NCBI RefSeq assembly: GCF_024679095.1
Contig: NC_066517.1
Span: forward strand, 20,014,893 to 20,078,892
Source of the DNA: Eriocheir sinensis
Lineage: Eukaryota; Arthropoda; Malacostraca; Decapoda; Varunidae
Direction of reading: 5' to 3'
Length of the DNA: 64,000 bases
Shown here: positions 1 to 12,251 of the stretch, one piece after another
Numbering within the stretch: the stretch's first letter is position 1
How the letters are laid out: the number at the start of each line of letters is the position of its first letter
Position numbers and translations under genes: made by a program
Notes under the pieces: model-generated
Told to the model about the DNA's origin: nothing
The model's input: only the letters and a program-made list of their open reading frames with translations
Databases searched by the model: none

Positions 1-47
1 AGGAGAAGGAGGTGGAGAAGGAGGTAGAGAAACAAGTGGAGTCGAAA

Positions 48-290
48 AGGAGGAGGAAGAAAAAGAAGAAGAAGAAGAAGAAGAAGAAGAAAGCAAGAAA
101 ACCAGCGAAATAGGTAAACAAAAATTACACTAAAAAGAAGAAGAAGAAGAAGAAGAAGAAGAAGAAGAAGAAGAAGAAAAAGAAAAAGAAGAAGAACAAG
201 AAGCACAAAAACAACAACAACAACAACAACAACAACAAGAACCGAAATGCATCAAAATAACTAATTAGGTACTTCACAACGCACAAGAAA

Positions 291-337
<47 letters not shown>
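48..337. repeat. (GAA)n and (CA)n microsatellites
   Basis: Purine-rich GAA/GAAAA triplet runs fill about 48-200, followed by a short CAA run and a (CA)n run at 297-337. The long reading frames here are homopolymeric translations of these repeats and are not genes. Confidence 0.9.
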
Positions 338-342
<5 letters not shown>

Positions 343-574
343 AGAAATATCACCAATTAGTTGATCTTGATTTCCGTCTCACTAAGTATTAAGGGGTGAC
401 GGTGCATTTTTTTGTCCTTGCAACTTAAGGAAGAACTGCAAACGTGTTGTGGAAAGTCCTTTATACGTAGAGCCATTTTGGAAATCAGGAGTGAGAATAT
501 TGCGTGAAGGTGATGAGAAAGTGCAGGAAGTTGGTTTGAATGAAACAAGGAAAAGGAGTTTATTTATTTATTAT

Positions 575-860
575 TGTTTTCTTTTACGTTTTGCTGGTGG
601 CGCCGGCTGGTTGTCTCGGTGGGGCCTGGTGGCCGGCCCTCGACCTTTCTGGTTAGGGAAGTGTTTATAGTGGCGCCATCTGCCACATGTTGTCCCAAGA
701 AGTTCCTATTTGATCCTCTTTTAGAGAGAATCTAGAGTCCGGGTTGATAAGCGGTCTTCAGGACAGCATGTGGGTAGTCTTAGGCCACTCGGCGGTGACG
801 GAAAAATTGCCAGCTTGTTTGTAGCGGCAGACGAGACGCGAAACAAGGTCCGCCTGGACT
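575..860 (+). repeat. Diverged copy of a dispersed inverted-repeat element family
   Basis: Contains the family landmarks GGCGCCGG.TGG, a GGCC..CC segment, AGTGTTTATAGTGGCGCCATCT and a right-hand block reading CAGCATGTGGGTAGTCTTAG followed by CACTCGGCGGTGA. The same blocks recur in this order at 9966-10215 and 61761-62200, and inverted at 12252-12461. It is a diverged copy with an unclear left end and carries no gene. Confidence 0.65.
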
Positions 861-1144
861 CGGTTATTGGTTTATTTACTTAATAAGCAACGTGAGGCTC
901 TCTATAAATATAAACATTATCAGCACAGTCTATCCGCTTTCTTGCATCTTTTCTTACTTAAATATTTACAAGGGAACGTGAAGGTTAGTCTGATGGATAT
1001 CGTCATATTGTTCATGTCCCGCTGATGGGATGATGAGGGAACAGATGAAGAGCCGAGTTACTTCTGAAAAAATAGGGAGGGATACAAAAAGTAGATATTT
1101 CCTGGAACAGTTTGCAATGGGATTCTACGTGTGTGCAAGTGCGT

Positions 1145-1210
<66 letters not shown>

Positions 1211-2527
1211 CAGATGACACTCTTACATGAAAGAAAAATTTCTAAGGAAAAAAGGCGGAAAAACTGAAATGTTCTTTTCTTCTTTATCTTTGAGACTGGA
1301 GATGCACAGCACGGTGAGAACAGAGATGAGAGGGACCGAGTGCCAGTAAGAGGTTGTGTCCCGTTTCCCTCCTATGCGTAGTGTGAGGTTTCAACAGTAC
1401 CCAAAGATCACCAGTGTTGCAAGCTTCAAGGGGGCCAATGGCTGGCGATCGCGTGTCTAGAGCGTGATCAGACCTTCGAGAATGACTCTGATAAAGAAAG
1501 AACGCACACCATCATGAAAAAAAGTACTAGTAGCACTAGTAAAAGTTATGCTTGTGTTCATGGATGTTTTTAGTCTCTAAGTTACACATATTTGTCACAG
1601 GCACATCATGCAAAATTGCAAATGATCACAAACACATTCATAATATCGATATAGTAAGAGCCCAGACAATCACTGTTTACAGATGGGCAATACAAACATA
1701 AAAACACCATTCAGGACTGTTTCTTTGTGGCCAGGTCACTTCCATTCATCACACCAAATCAGAAAAACACAAGACCATTTAGTACCTATACATTGTACAT
1801 AATATATACAATGTCGTGCTGTGTATTTACGGGTGCATCGTTATGTTCCATCTACTGTGAGCGTGTACACGACTCGTGACTCCTGAGGCTTCGTGAGTGA
1901 CAGTGACGCATCAGCCTTGCTCCCCGGCACCCGCCACGCCCGCACACTCACCGTCCGGCCTCACACAAACAAGGCCTTTCGACGGAGCCACGACAAAGCA
2001 TCAGATGACAAATTTCAGAAGAAAGTATCAAGTCCAACTACGGAACCAAACTTGACCGATACTTTTAATCTCCTGTTATATTTGAAGAAGCAGCAAATAG
2101 GTATGAATTTTCTTATATATTTATAATAACTCAAATAAATTATATAATAAAAACTAATCATATTTTTGTTATAAAAAATGAACAACGACAACAATATTAT
2201 TTCGATGACACCAGCTATACTCAACTAGGCCGATCATCATGGGTGGAATCACAGAAAATCTCCGAGGGAGAGCAAGGAGAGGCGCACACTGCAGTCATTA
2301 GTAAAACTTTCTTCTCGAAAACCGAAGGGTAATGTCATCATTCTCTGCGGGGTTCATTTACTTACATAAATAGTGTGGGAGCAGCGATCTTTGTTTTCTT
2401 CCACGCCAAGCCAATCCCAATAAAACAAGGTGTTCCTGAAAACAACTGGCCACGCGAACACCTAATGATAATTAATGACACTAATGACACTTAATAATAA
2501 TTAACAGAAATAATAAAAGAATTAATA
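861..2527. other. Intergenic stretch without a recognisable gene
   Basis: Contains a (TG)n run at about 1143-1208. The short reading frames lack family similarity I recognise and have no supporting promoter or splice context. I see nothing else that can be supported. Confidence 0.6.
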
Positions 2528-3378
2528 ACTAGACGCATAGCACTCGGAAAGTGCACCTCCTCAAAGATCGTCTTGAAAATTGGTATGAGCATCAACTGTG
2601 ATCCTATGCATCATATGGAAGCATTTTTTTCGAATTTTTATGAAATTCTATTTTTTTTAAACTTTGACCTTGGGCGAATTTTTCGAGGTCATGGTCAAAG
2701 GTCAAGGTCAAGGCCGTACAAGGTGTATCATATGGAAGCATTTGTTTTGAAATTTGATGAAATTCTATTTTTTGGAAACTTTGACCTTGGACAAACTTTT
2801 CGAGGTCAAAGTCAAGGGTCAAGGTCACGGCCATGCAAGCTGCATCTTTCCATGCGCTAAAATATTAACCAAGTCTGAAGTCTCTACGATGACGAAAACC
2901 AAAAATATGGCCAATCTGACGTTTTGTGCGACCTTGACCTTTGACACCAAACATTTAATGGGTTCTGTTTTGGATGCAAAGTGCATCATATGGAAGCATT
3001 TGTTTCGAAAATTAATGAAATTCTATTTTTTTTTTGTAAACTTCGACTTTGGGCGAACTTTTTGAGGTCAAGGTCAAACGTCAAGGCCATGCAAGGTGCA
3101 TCTTTCCATGAGCTAAAATATGAATCGTCTCAAGACTCTACGATGACGAGAACCGAAGTTATGGCCAAAATGACGTTTTGTGCGACCTTGACCTTGACCT
3201 TTGACAAAAAAAAATGGGTTCTATTCTGGATGGACACGAAGCTTCCATGAAAAATTGGTTGAGATATCTGCAGAATTGTGCACAGGAAACTGTTCACGAA
3301 CAAATAAACAAACAGATAAATACAGATACTGACCGGTCCGAAAATATAACCTCCTCCTAACTTCGTTAGCGGAGGTAA
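2528..3378 (+). repeat. Interspersed repeat with internal GGTCAAGG-type tandem units
   Basis: Three related units of about 115-130 bp start near 2608, 2727 and 2980. Each carries CATATGGAAGCATTT, GATGAAATTCTATTTTTT, CTTTGACCTTGG and GAGGTCAAGGTCAA. A GTGCGACCTTGACCTTTGAC block occurs twice, near 2928 and 3180. The ends resemble each other in inverted form: GCACTCGGAAAGTGCACCTCC on the left and CGTTAGCGGAGGT on the right. This looks like a dispersed element common in marine invertebrate genomes, but I cannot place it in a named family. Confidence 0.6.
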
Positions 3379-3392
3379 TAATTATAATAGTA

Positions 3393-3800
<408 letters not shown>

Positions 3801-4015
3801 CAATAATAATTTCCATAATGATCAAGATCATCACGTGGAAGTTTAATATTCATGATAAGAATCATATTAAAGAAAATCATGATAAAAAGCATTTTACTAT
3901 TGTTTGATAAAAAAAAAAAAATTTATTGCTAAAGCCAATTAAAATACTATGCAAATAATATGAGTAATAGAATCATTAGAGCTATGATGGAGAGCATTTG
4001 TTTGTATGTGTGTGT

Positions 4016-4031
4016 GGGGGGGGGGGGGGGG
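4016..4031. repeat. Poly-G run
   Basis: A run of 16 G about 255 bp upstream of the gene A TATA box. It could form a G-quadruplex or simply be slippage-prone sequence. Confidence 0.8.
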
Positions 4032-4270
4032 TGCGTTCAACTACCTTCCATAGATGTCAAATGTTATCATAACTACTGCATCCAAAGCGGCAGTTGGCTA
4101 TTTGTTTACATGTAAACAATTACACCAACCTAAAAGTTGTCATGATCCAAACTCCTGACTCCTTCCTTTACAGAATCGGCCGACAGCGGTGGCCTTCAAT
4201 ATCCCCCGCTGGTACGCCCCGCCCCGACTTCCTTGAAGACTAGTGGCCATGCGGAGCCTCCCCAGACGTG

Positions 4271-4278
4271 TATATAAG
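4271..4278 (+). promoter_or_regulatory. TATA box of Gly-rich gene A
   Basis: TATATAAG lies 48 bp before the start codon at 4326. That spacing leaves a 5' leader of roughly 20-25 bases, as in the other genes of the cluster. Confidence 0.8.
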
Positions 4279-4325
4279 GCTGCAGCGCTGGACCACGAGC
4301 ATCAGTTCCTGCTTAACTCCTCAGC

Positions 4326-4414
4326 ATGAACACAAAGGTGAGTCCTCGACAGAACAGACTCAGCGCCCGCACCTGCCACACTCCACGCTGACACACGCAA
4401 GCTTGAACACCTAA

Positions 4415-4457
<43 letters not shown>

Positions 4458-5084
4458 CACACTAACACATTCAAACACACACATCAGGGTAAGCACTTTC
4501 ACTAGTTGACCAAGTCACCACCTTACTACTTCTCTCATTTTCTACAAAGTACACAAGTACACCTGAATTCCGCCCTCCAAACACTCACTGCCTTACATGC
4601 GCCATAACACCTCAAGGAATCAGCGTGCTAACTAATGTTTCAGGCCACTACCACCACCCATACTGACGCAGCCTTCCTCCCGCAGGTTATTGTCTCCGCC
4701 GTCCTGGCGGTCCTCTTCGCTGTGGTCGTCGCCGACCCAGAGCCCCAGCCCGAGGCTGAGCCCGGACGCTTCCGCGGCTTTGGTGGCGGTGGCTTTGGCG
4801 GCTTTGGCGGCTTTGGCGGACATGGGGGTGGTTACTACCGCGGAAAGAGGAGCGCTGATGCCGACCCAGAGCCTCAGCCCGAGGCTGAGCCCGGACGCTT
4901 CCGCGGCTTTGGAGGCGGTGGCTTTGGCGGCTTTGGCGGACATGGGGGTGGTTACTACCGCGGAAAGAGGAGCGCCGATGCCGACCCTGAGCCCGGTCAC
5001 TTCGGAAGCTTTGGTGGACGTGGCTTCTTTGGTGGCGGATTCGGTGGTGGCCACGGCGGCTACGGCGGACACTATTATGGATAA
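4326..5084 (+). CDS. Secreted Gly/Phe/Tyr-rich prepropeptide, gene A
   Basis: Two exons: 4326-4337 (four codons, MNTK, then GTGAGT) and 4686-5084 after a CTTCCTCCCGCAG acceptor. The join is phase 0 and gives 136 residues. A hydrophobic signal peptide (VIVSAVLAVLFAVVVA) precedes an acidic DPEPQPEAEP spacer. Two near-identical units follow, each a GFGGGGFGG..GGYY stretch ending RGKR/SADADPEP, then a last GGHGGYGGHYYG segment. RGKR fits furin-type cleavage, and its Gly fits amidation after Arg. The protein itself ends in Gly, also compatible with amidation. The cleavage products would be Gly/Phe/Tyr-rich peptides with acidic N-termini. The layout (TATA, tiny first exon, signal peptide in exon 2) matches B, C and D, but A is the most diverged paralogue. 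The function is not known to me. Cuticle or matrix protein and secreted antimicrobial-type Gly-rich peptide are both possible. Confidence 0.88.
4416..4454. repeat. (CA)n in the intron of gene A
   Basis: A 39 bp CA run inside the 348 bp intron (4338-4685). CA runs occupy the homologous introns of B and D. Confidence 0.9.
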
Positions 5085-5248
5085 ACGAGCCAGAGGCTGA
5101 TTCCTAGCCTGGCTTTGCCCGCGGCTGTGGCAGCGCCAGTGCATTCGACGGGATACAAACACTTTCAATGCGGGTGACAATGGGCAACGCTTCACCCGAC
5201 GGCAGATAACAACAACTAAGGGATACTCCTGTCAAACACAAAGAAACA

Positions 5249-5254
5249 AATAAA
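5249..5254 (+). terminator. Polyadenylation signal of gene A
   Basis: AATAAA lies 165 bp after the stop codon. Confidence 0.7.
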
Positions 5255-5376
5255 CAATATATTTCTAATTACTTCTTTCATTTTACTCCGTCAACAAACG
5301 TTGCAGCTCATCGAAAATCCAGCCATGAATTTGGCGCTTAAGATTCTCATTTATAGCCAATATTGGGAAGGAACAT

Positions 5377-7012
<1,636 letters not shown>

Positions 7013-7466
7013 AGTTGCGCCACAACATCACACAACATCACGTCACACCCCTCACGCCATACACATCCTTCTTAACACATCAACCCCCCGCCATACACAT
7101 CCTTCCTAACACATCAACCCCCCCCCCCCCCCGCCATACACATCCTTGCTAACACCACATCATCCCCCCTCCCGCCATACACATCCTTGCTAACATCACA
7201 TCACCCCCCCTCCCGCCATACACATCCTTGCTAACACATCAAACCCCCCACAATACACATCCTTGTTAACACATCATCCCCCCCCACCGCCATACACATC
7301 CTTGCTAACACCACATCACCCCTCCCCCCCGCCATACACATCCTTGTTAACACCACATCACCCCTCCCCCCCGCCATACACATCCTTGCTAACACAACAT
7401 CCTCCTCCTACCATACACATCCTTGCTAACACCACATCATCCTCCCCCGCCATACACATCCTTGCG
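7013..7466. repeat. C-rich minisatellite, about 11 copies of a roughly 35-48 bp unit
   Basis: The unit reads approximately CCGCCATACACATCCTTGCT followed by AACACCACATCA and a run of 6-14 C. Copies vary in the C run and in loss of the CAC insert. The array ends about 40 bp beyond the poly(A) signal of gene B. Confidence 0.9.
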
Positions 7467-7505
7467 AGGGCAGGAGGCCGACACAACCAAAGGCTCTGTG
7501 CACAG

Positions 7506-7511
7506 TTTATT
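7506..7511 (-). terminator. Polyadenylation signal of gene B
   Basis: AATAAA on the minus strand (TTTATT on plus), about 50 bp past the stop codon of gene B. Confidence 0.75.
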
Positions 7512-7559
7512 CGCTCGCCTTCCAGCTACATGTCAGGTGCCGCCGGCCGCCACTGTGTC

Positions 7560-8144
7560 TCACTTGCCGTAACCAAACCCTCCGTGGAAACCGCCGAAGC
7601 CGCCGCCAAAGCCGCCGCCGTGCCTAAAGCCGGGTTCAGGGTCAGCCTCGGCGCTCCTCTTGCCACGGTAGCCGCCAAAGCCGCCGCCGATGAAGCCGCC
7701 GCCAAAGCCGCCATGGAAGCCACCGATGCCAAAGCTGCCGCCGTTCCTTAAGCTGGGTTCAGGGTCAGCCTCGGCGCTCCTCTTGCCACGGTAGCCGCCA
7801 AAGCCGCCGCCAAAGCCGCCATGGAAGCCACCGATGCCAAAGTTGCCGCCGTTCCTTAAGCTGGGTTCAGGGTCAGCCTCGGCGCTCCTCTTGCCACGGT
7901 AGCCGCCAAAGCCGCCGCCGATGAAGCCGCCGCCGAAGCCGCCATGGAAGCCGCCGAGACCGAAGCCGCCGCCATGAAAGCCCCCCCTGAAGCCGGGGAG
8001 AGCCTCAGGCTGGGGCATGGCACTGGCCAAGGCCGCGAAGACGACCACGAGGGCGGCGACAACAACCTGTGGCGAGCACTGACGTGAGGGCAGTGATGTG
8101 TGAGTGTGTTTAGTGCTAAGATGTGTGTGTGTGTGTGTATGTGT

Positions 8145-8195
<51 letters not shown>

Positions 8196-8338
8196 TCACC
8201 TCTTGGTCTGCTGCGGGTCTCTCTCGAGACAGCCAGCCGTTCCCCAACGGAAGAGCACACAGCTGGTAGTACCGATCTTTGGATAGGACTTAGACCAGTG
8301 TGTGTGTGTGTGTGTGGTGCTGGAAGGCGTGTGGCGGT

Positions 8339-8400
<62 letters not shown>

Positions 8401-8463
8401 GCTGGGAGGCGTGTGGCGGTGGTGCCTGAGTCTCTGCTGTGTGGGACTCACCGTGCTGGTCAT
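7560..8463 (-). CDS. Secreted Gly-rich prepropeptide, gene B
   Basis: Two exons on the minus strand: 8463-8452 (MTST, then GTGAGT) and 8066-7560 after a GTGCTCGCCACAG acceptor. The join is phase 0 and gives 172 residues. The signal peptide ([16 protein letters not shown]) precedes [21 protein letters not shown] stretches follow, divided by three [14 protein letters not shown] sites. The first two units continue with SLRNGG where the paralogues have GFRHGG. The protein ends GFGYGK, so removal of the final Lys would expose a Gly for amidation. The intron contains (CA)n (8122-8192, 8299-8317, 8340-8399) and starts like that of gene D. The exon 1 leader aligns with D up to the D TATA box, where the homology breaks. 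Its own TATA box is found about 340 bp further away, so expression may be weakened or re-routed. Role as for gene A. Confidence 0.88.
8122..8399. repeat. (CA)n arrays in the intron of gene B
   Basis: Three CA/TG runs at 8122-8192, 8299-8317 and 8340-8399 are separated by unique sequence and by a block (CCACCGCCACACGCCT plus CCAGCA) also found in the intron of gene D. Confidence 0.9.
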
Positions 8464-8510
8464 GGCTCTGTTGGAGGCGGGAGGAACATGCCACCGTCGG
8501 CTGCCGCGGT

Positions 8511-8848
8511 TTCCAAAATGCCAACCTGGCCTACGGCGCCGTAGGAAAATTCTGGCCTACGGCTAGAGTTATTACACGGATTTGAACGGCCGGTGGCAAG
8601 TGGGTCAGTGTAGCACTGGATGTGGTGGAGGAGTGACATGCCTTCTCTCGACGACAATCTCGTTGCTATTGCTCTAGCGTGCTGTTTGAAGGTTGGCCGT
8701 ACGGCCAACTTTAGTACTGGCGAAAGTTCATCCGGCCGGCCGTGGGTGAGCGTTCATACGGCCGATTTGCTATCACACGCTCCGGTTTGAACATATGCTA
8801 GCGTCGCGACCGACGGCGCCGTAGGAAACCGGATACGTGTAATAGGGG
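8511..8848. mobile_element. Palindrome-rich MITE-like insertion in the gene B promoter
   Basis: Aligning B with D shows that D has TATAAAGG directly before ACCGCGGCAGCC. B has ATATAAAG (8849-8858, minus strand), then 338 bp of unrelated sequence, then ACCGCGGCAGCC (ending 8510). The insert is dense in palindromes: CCTACGGCGCCGTAGG near 8530, GGCCGTACGGCC near 8694 and CCGGCCGG near 8731. ACGGCGCCGTAGGAAA recurs at 8533 and 8815. TTATTACACG (8569) and its inverse ACGTGTAATA (8835) may be terminal repeats, which would make the true element shorter than the insert. No coding sequence is present. Confidence 0.7.
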
Positions 8849-8858
8849 CTTTATATCC
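8849..8858 (-). promoter_or_regulatory. Displaced TATA box of gene B
   Basis: Minus-strand GGATATAAAG sits in a roughly 80 bp block (8849-8925) homologous to the D promoter at 16410-16483, including GAGTGAAGGCGGAG, GGCGCCGCGGCCCTGAG and CCGCCGCCGG. It lies 386 bp from the B start codon; the equivalent distance in D is about 50 bp. Confidence 0.75.
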
Positions 8859-8955
8859 GGCGGCGGCCTTGCCTCAGGGCCGCGGCGCCTTGCTGCTCCG
8901 CCTTCACTCTAACAACACAAACATGAAGAGCTGGTGCCAACACGCCGCGTCTTAC

Positions 8956-8962
8956 TATAAAA
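8956..8962 (+). promoter_or_regulatory. TATA box of gene C
   Basis: TATAAAA lies 56 bp before the gene C start and about 98 bp from the oppositely oriented B TATA box. The pair forms a compact divergent promoter region. Confidence 0.8.
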
Positions 8963-9017
8963 GGTGCTGCCGCCGTCCAGAGGGACACAGTTCCTGCCCC
9001 ATAGCATCCCGAACGCC

Positions 9018-9235
9018 ATGGCCAACCGCGTGAGTCCCGCAGACACGCCCACCACCACCGGCATACCATTGCACTACCACCACTCACTCTCACACCACCA
9101 GTGTCACAGCCACCACCCTCACCCCTAGGCCACTTACATCACCATTGCCAACACAACCACTGCAACCACCACTTGACTTTATTCGCACCTATAAAAACAT
9201 GAGGGAAGCTTCAAGTAGTTATGTTGGAACAAAGG

Positions 9236-9294
<59 letters not shown>

Positions 9295-9738
9295 AACTCC
9301 TCACGTCAGTGCTCGCCGCAGGTTGTTGTCGCCGCCCTCGTGGTCGTCTTCGTGGCCCTGGCCAGTGCCATGCCCCAGCCTGAGGCTCTCCCCGGCTTTA
9401 GGGGGGGCTTCCATGGCGGCGGCTTTGGCCTGGGCGGCTTCCATGGCGGTTTCGGCGGCGGCCTAATTGGCGGCGGCTTTGGCGGCTACCGCGGCAGAGG
9501 AGCGCCGAGGCAGCCCCAGAACCCGGCTTTAGGCATGGCGCCGGTTTTGGCCAGTAGCTTCCATGGAGGCTTCGGTAGCGGCTTTGGTGGCGGCTTCATC
9601 GGCGGCGGCTTTGGCGGCTACCGGGGCAAAAGGAGCGCCGAGGCTGACCCTGAACCCGGCTTTGGTCACCGCGGCGGCTTTGACGGCTTCCATGGCGGCT
9701 TCCACAGAGGATTTGGCGGCTTCGGTTACGGCAAGTGA
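9018..9738 (+). CDS. Secreted Gly-rich prepropeptide, gene C, with compensated frameshift
   Basis: Two exons: 9018-9029 (MANR, then GTGAGT) and 9322-9738 after a GTGCTCGCCGCAG acceptor. The join is phase 0 and gives 142 residues. The signal peptide [16 protein letters not shown] precedes [10 protein letters not shown], nearly identical to B, and the protein ends GFGYGK. Only one intact [14 protein letters not shown] site remains (around 9617). At the position of the first site the frame is shifted: one base is missing near 9496 (GGCAGAGG against GGCAAGAGG) and two near 9553. The stretch between reads GRGAPRQPQNPALG in place of [14 protein letters not shown], and normal frame resumes at SSFHGGFG. 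Net length is a multiple of three, so the gene stays open. Intron 9030-9321 ends with (CT)n and the same acceptor region as D. Confidence 0.87.
9237..9290. repeat. (CT)n next to the 3' splice site of gene C
   Basis: A 54 bp CT run lies 31 bp before exon 2. The D intron has the same arrangement, with the same sequence between run and acceptor. Confidence 0.95.
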
Positions 9739-9801
9739 GGGCAGCACCATACAGCCTGACCCTCGCTTATCGCCGGAAGACATTAACTGCTTCCTTTTCT
9801 C

Positions 9802-9807
9802 AATAAA
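9802..9807 (+). terminator. Polyadenylation signal of gene C
   Basis: AATAAA lies 63 bp after the stop codon, just before a (CA)n run. Confidence 0.75.
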
Positions 9808-9824
9808 TTCACAACAAATCTACG

Positions 9825-9826
<2 letters not shown>

Positions 9827-9910
<84 letters not shown>

Positions 9911-9911
9911 A
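9827..9911. repeat. (CA)n microsatellite downstream of gene C
   Basis: An essentially perfect CA run of about 75 bp with a short impure tail. Confidence 0.95.
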
Positions 9912-9965
9912 GGTTGAAAACACATAGACATAAAGGCACAAAAACACACACACAGCAAGAGTAAA

Positions 9966-10215
9966 AAAAAGTTTTTTTTTTTTGTGCTGCCTGTAGTGCC
10001 GGTAGGCTGTCTTGAGGGGTCTCTTGGGCGGCCCCAGCCCGTTTGTAACGCAGGCAAATTTTATTTATAGTGGGTGCCGTGATATATGACCCTTGCTTGG
10101 CCCATGTGCCCCCTGGTGCTCCTCTTGACCAAAGTCCCTGACGCAAGGGTTGATTGAAGCTGGGCAGCATGTGGGTAATCTTCCGCTACTCGGCGATGGT
10201 TTGAAAAATCAGTGT
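9966..10215 (+). repeat. Diverged copy of the dispersed inverted-repeat family
   Basis: Starts at poly-T and carries GTGCCGGTAGGCTGTCTT, GGCCCCAGCCCGTT, ACGCAGGCAA, TTTATAGTGG and the right-hand GGCAGCATGTGGGTAATCTT followed by CTACTCGGCGATGG. These match 61761-62050 in order. No gene. Confidence 0.65.
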
Positions 10216-11050
10216 GTTTCGGTGGGACTCGAACAGACGGGGAGAAACATATTGACCAAAAAAAATCAACAACAGAGCGGCACACATTTAAGAAACAGCA
10301 GAAGGGGATCGAGAAGGTCAAGATAAGTGGACCCGTTGGAAAGGCTAAGTCCGCGCCTTGTTCTGCACTGGACTGAGCAAAGAAACTTGGTGGACACTAA
10401 GCTACCTGAACGCTGGGGATGCGGAATAGACTGGTAGATTGGGAATTTGACGGATAGGTACGGTAGTTATAAAGACAGAGGTAGATTAATAAACATTGAT
10501 AGATAGTTTACGAATTGATTAGAATAGTGAGACGTTGACAGATATATATAGGCAGTGATATACTTATGAACAGATCGACAGTCTGATATTATATTGTGAT
10601 AGATAAACTGTGGTAGACGAAATAACATAGATAGATATATGTATATATTGTCTGATAAGACAGTTTGCTAAATGGAAATAGATAGATATAGATAGACAAA
10701 TAGATAGATAGGTAGATAAATAGTTAAAAATAAATGAGTAAATGTAAATACATATATACTAAATAAATTGGTTATGATGAAAAAATAGGATAGAGAACCA
10801 GACAGATGGCCAATCAAAAACTGACACAAAGAAAGGTGCGAAACGAAAAACGTGAAGAAAATTATGATGATGATGATGATGGTGATGATGATAATGAAGA
10901 AGACGAAGGAAGCCAAGCAATAACAAATGAAAAACGAAAACAGAAGGATGAAGCAGCAGCAGAAGAAGAAGAAGAATTTTGGAGGTAACGATCGAGAAGT
11001 TATAAGATGCAAAGACGAATCATATCGGTTGCGTAAGGTCAAGAAATGCA

Positions 11051-11052
<2 letters not shown>
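10216..11052. other. Intergenic stretch
   Basis: Contains degenerate GATA/TAGA-rich sequence around 10490-10740 and short GAT/GAA runs around 10860-10980. No gene supported. Confidence 0.6.
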
Positions 11053-11114
<62 letters not shown>

Positions 11115-11244
11115 AAGTGTGGTGATGACTCATGAGTATCTGATCTCCTTACATCGCTTTGTCATTCTTAAAGAGAAAAAAAAGGGGGATATTGATCAAT
11201 GTTTCTTCACGTTAAAGAATATAGATACAGTGCCAGTATAGACT

Positions 11245-11339
<95 letters not shown>

Positions 11340-11389
11340 CTCTTTCTAGACTGGTGTTAGTTAATGTAATATCTAATAATTTTCATAAC

Positions 11390-11441
<52 letters not shown>
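11053..11441. repeat. Cluster of microsatellites: (TG)n(GA)n, (CT)n(CA)n, (AAT)n
   Basis: TG then GA at 11053-11114, CT then CA at 11249-11338, and AAT at about 11391-11441. Confidence 0.95.
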
Positions 11442-11874
11442 TAATACACAGACATATCATCAACAGTTTTTTTTTTTCCTTCGCAAAAGAAATGGTGTCA
11501 GGTCATAATAAAATAAAACATCCAGAAAAAAACAAAAACTAAAATAACACTAGAAAATATATCGGCCAGGCAGACACAAAAGAATTAGCAACAAAAGAAA
11601 AAAATATATATAAAATAATGATTAAACGACCCATAAGAATTAGAAGCCGACCAAGACGCGGAGAATCAATGGGAAACAGAGACTAACAAATTATACAAAG
11701 AGACCCTTTAGCATGGACAAACAAAGGAGGGGGGGACAGTAAGAGGGGGGGAGGATAGCTCACTTATAGGGTTGAAACTGGGGTGGGTTAGGTAAGAGAG
11801 AGAGAGAGAGAGAGAGATTTACCACGCCTTCCGCCCCCCCCTCCCCCTCTTTCATTACGGTGTCCTCTACCTAC

Positions 11875-12060
11875 AATCTTCCCTCAGAAGTAGTAAATGC
11901 GAATACCATCAACTCCTTCAAATATCGAATCGACCGTCATTTCTCTGGGTCAGGAGTAAACTGAATATCGAGGTGCTTTCATCTGTTCCTCAAGCCCCAA
12001 GTGGCTGTCGAGCAGATTAAATCACCAAGGCGGGCAACCTCGTTATGAGCCAATAGGCTT
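11875..12060 (+). pseudogene. 3' end of a non-LTR retrotransposon (reverse transcriptase C-terminus)
   Basis: Codons from 11875 read NLPSEVVNANTINSFKYR followed by IDRHFSGSGVN and a TGA at 11962-11964. This matches the usual C-terminus of jockey/RTE-type reverse transcriptases in arthropods (a W-N-x-LP-x-E-VV-x-A-x-S-x-NSFK-x-R-x-D pattern). The conserved Trp-Asn upstream and the rest of the protein are missing, so this is a 5'-truncated dead copy. About 95 bp of 3' sequence with AAGTGGCTGTCGAGCAGATT follows and probably belongs to its 3' UTR. Confidence 0.7.
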
Positions 12061-12251
12061 TCTGTTACCTGCATTTCCAGGTTTCCCTCCCTCCCTTCCC
12101 ATTCCCGATAAGGACACACACACAAACATAAACACAAACACCATAATAGGATGTAGAAGTAATAAATATACTAACAAAAAAGACCAAGGAGGAATATAAT
12201 GTAAGTAACCCCCCCAAAAAAAAATAATAATACAGGAACAAGTAAAAAAAA

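Noticed and set aside
7013..7466. CRISPR-like array (regular unit with variable spacer)
   Set aside because: The variable part is only a C run of changing length, with no unique spacers, and the genome is animal; it is a minisatellite.
8511..8848. A new TATA box for gene B inside the insertion
   Set aside because: No TATA-like sequence lies 25-35 bp before the B leader on the minus strand; only GCATTTTGG occupies the position of the D TATA box.
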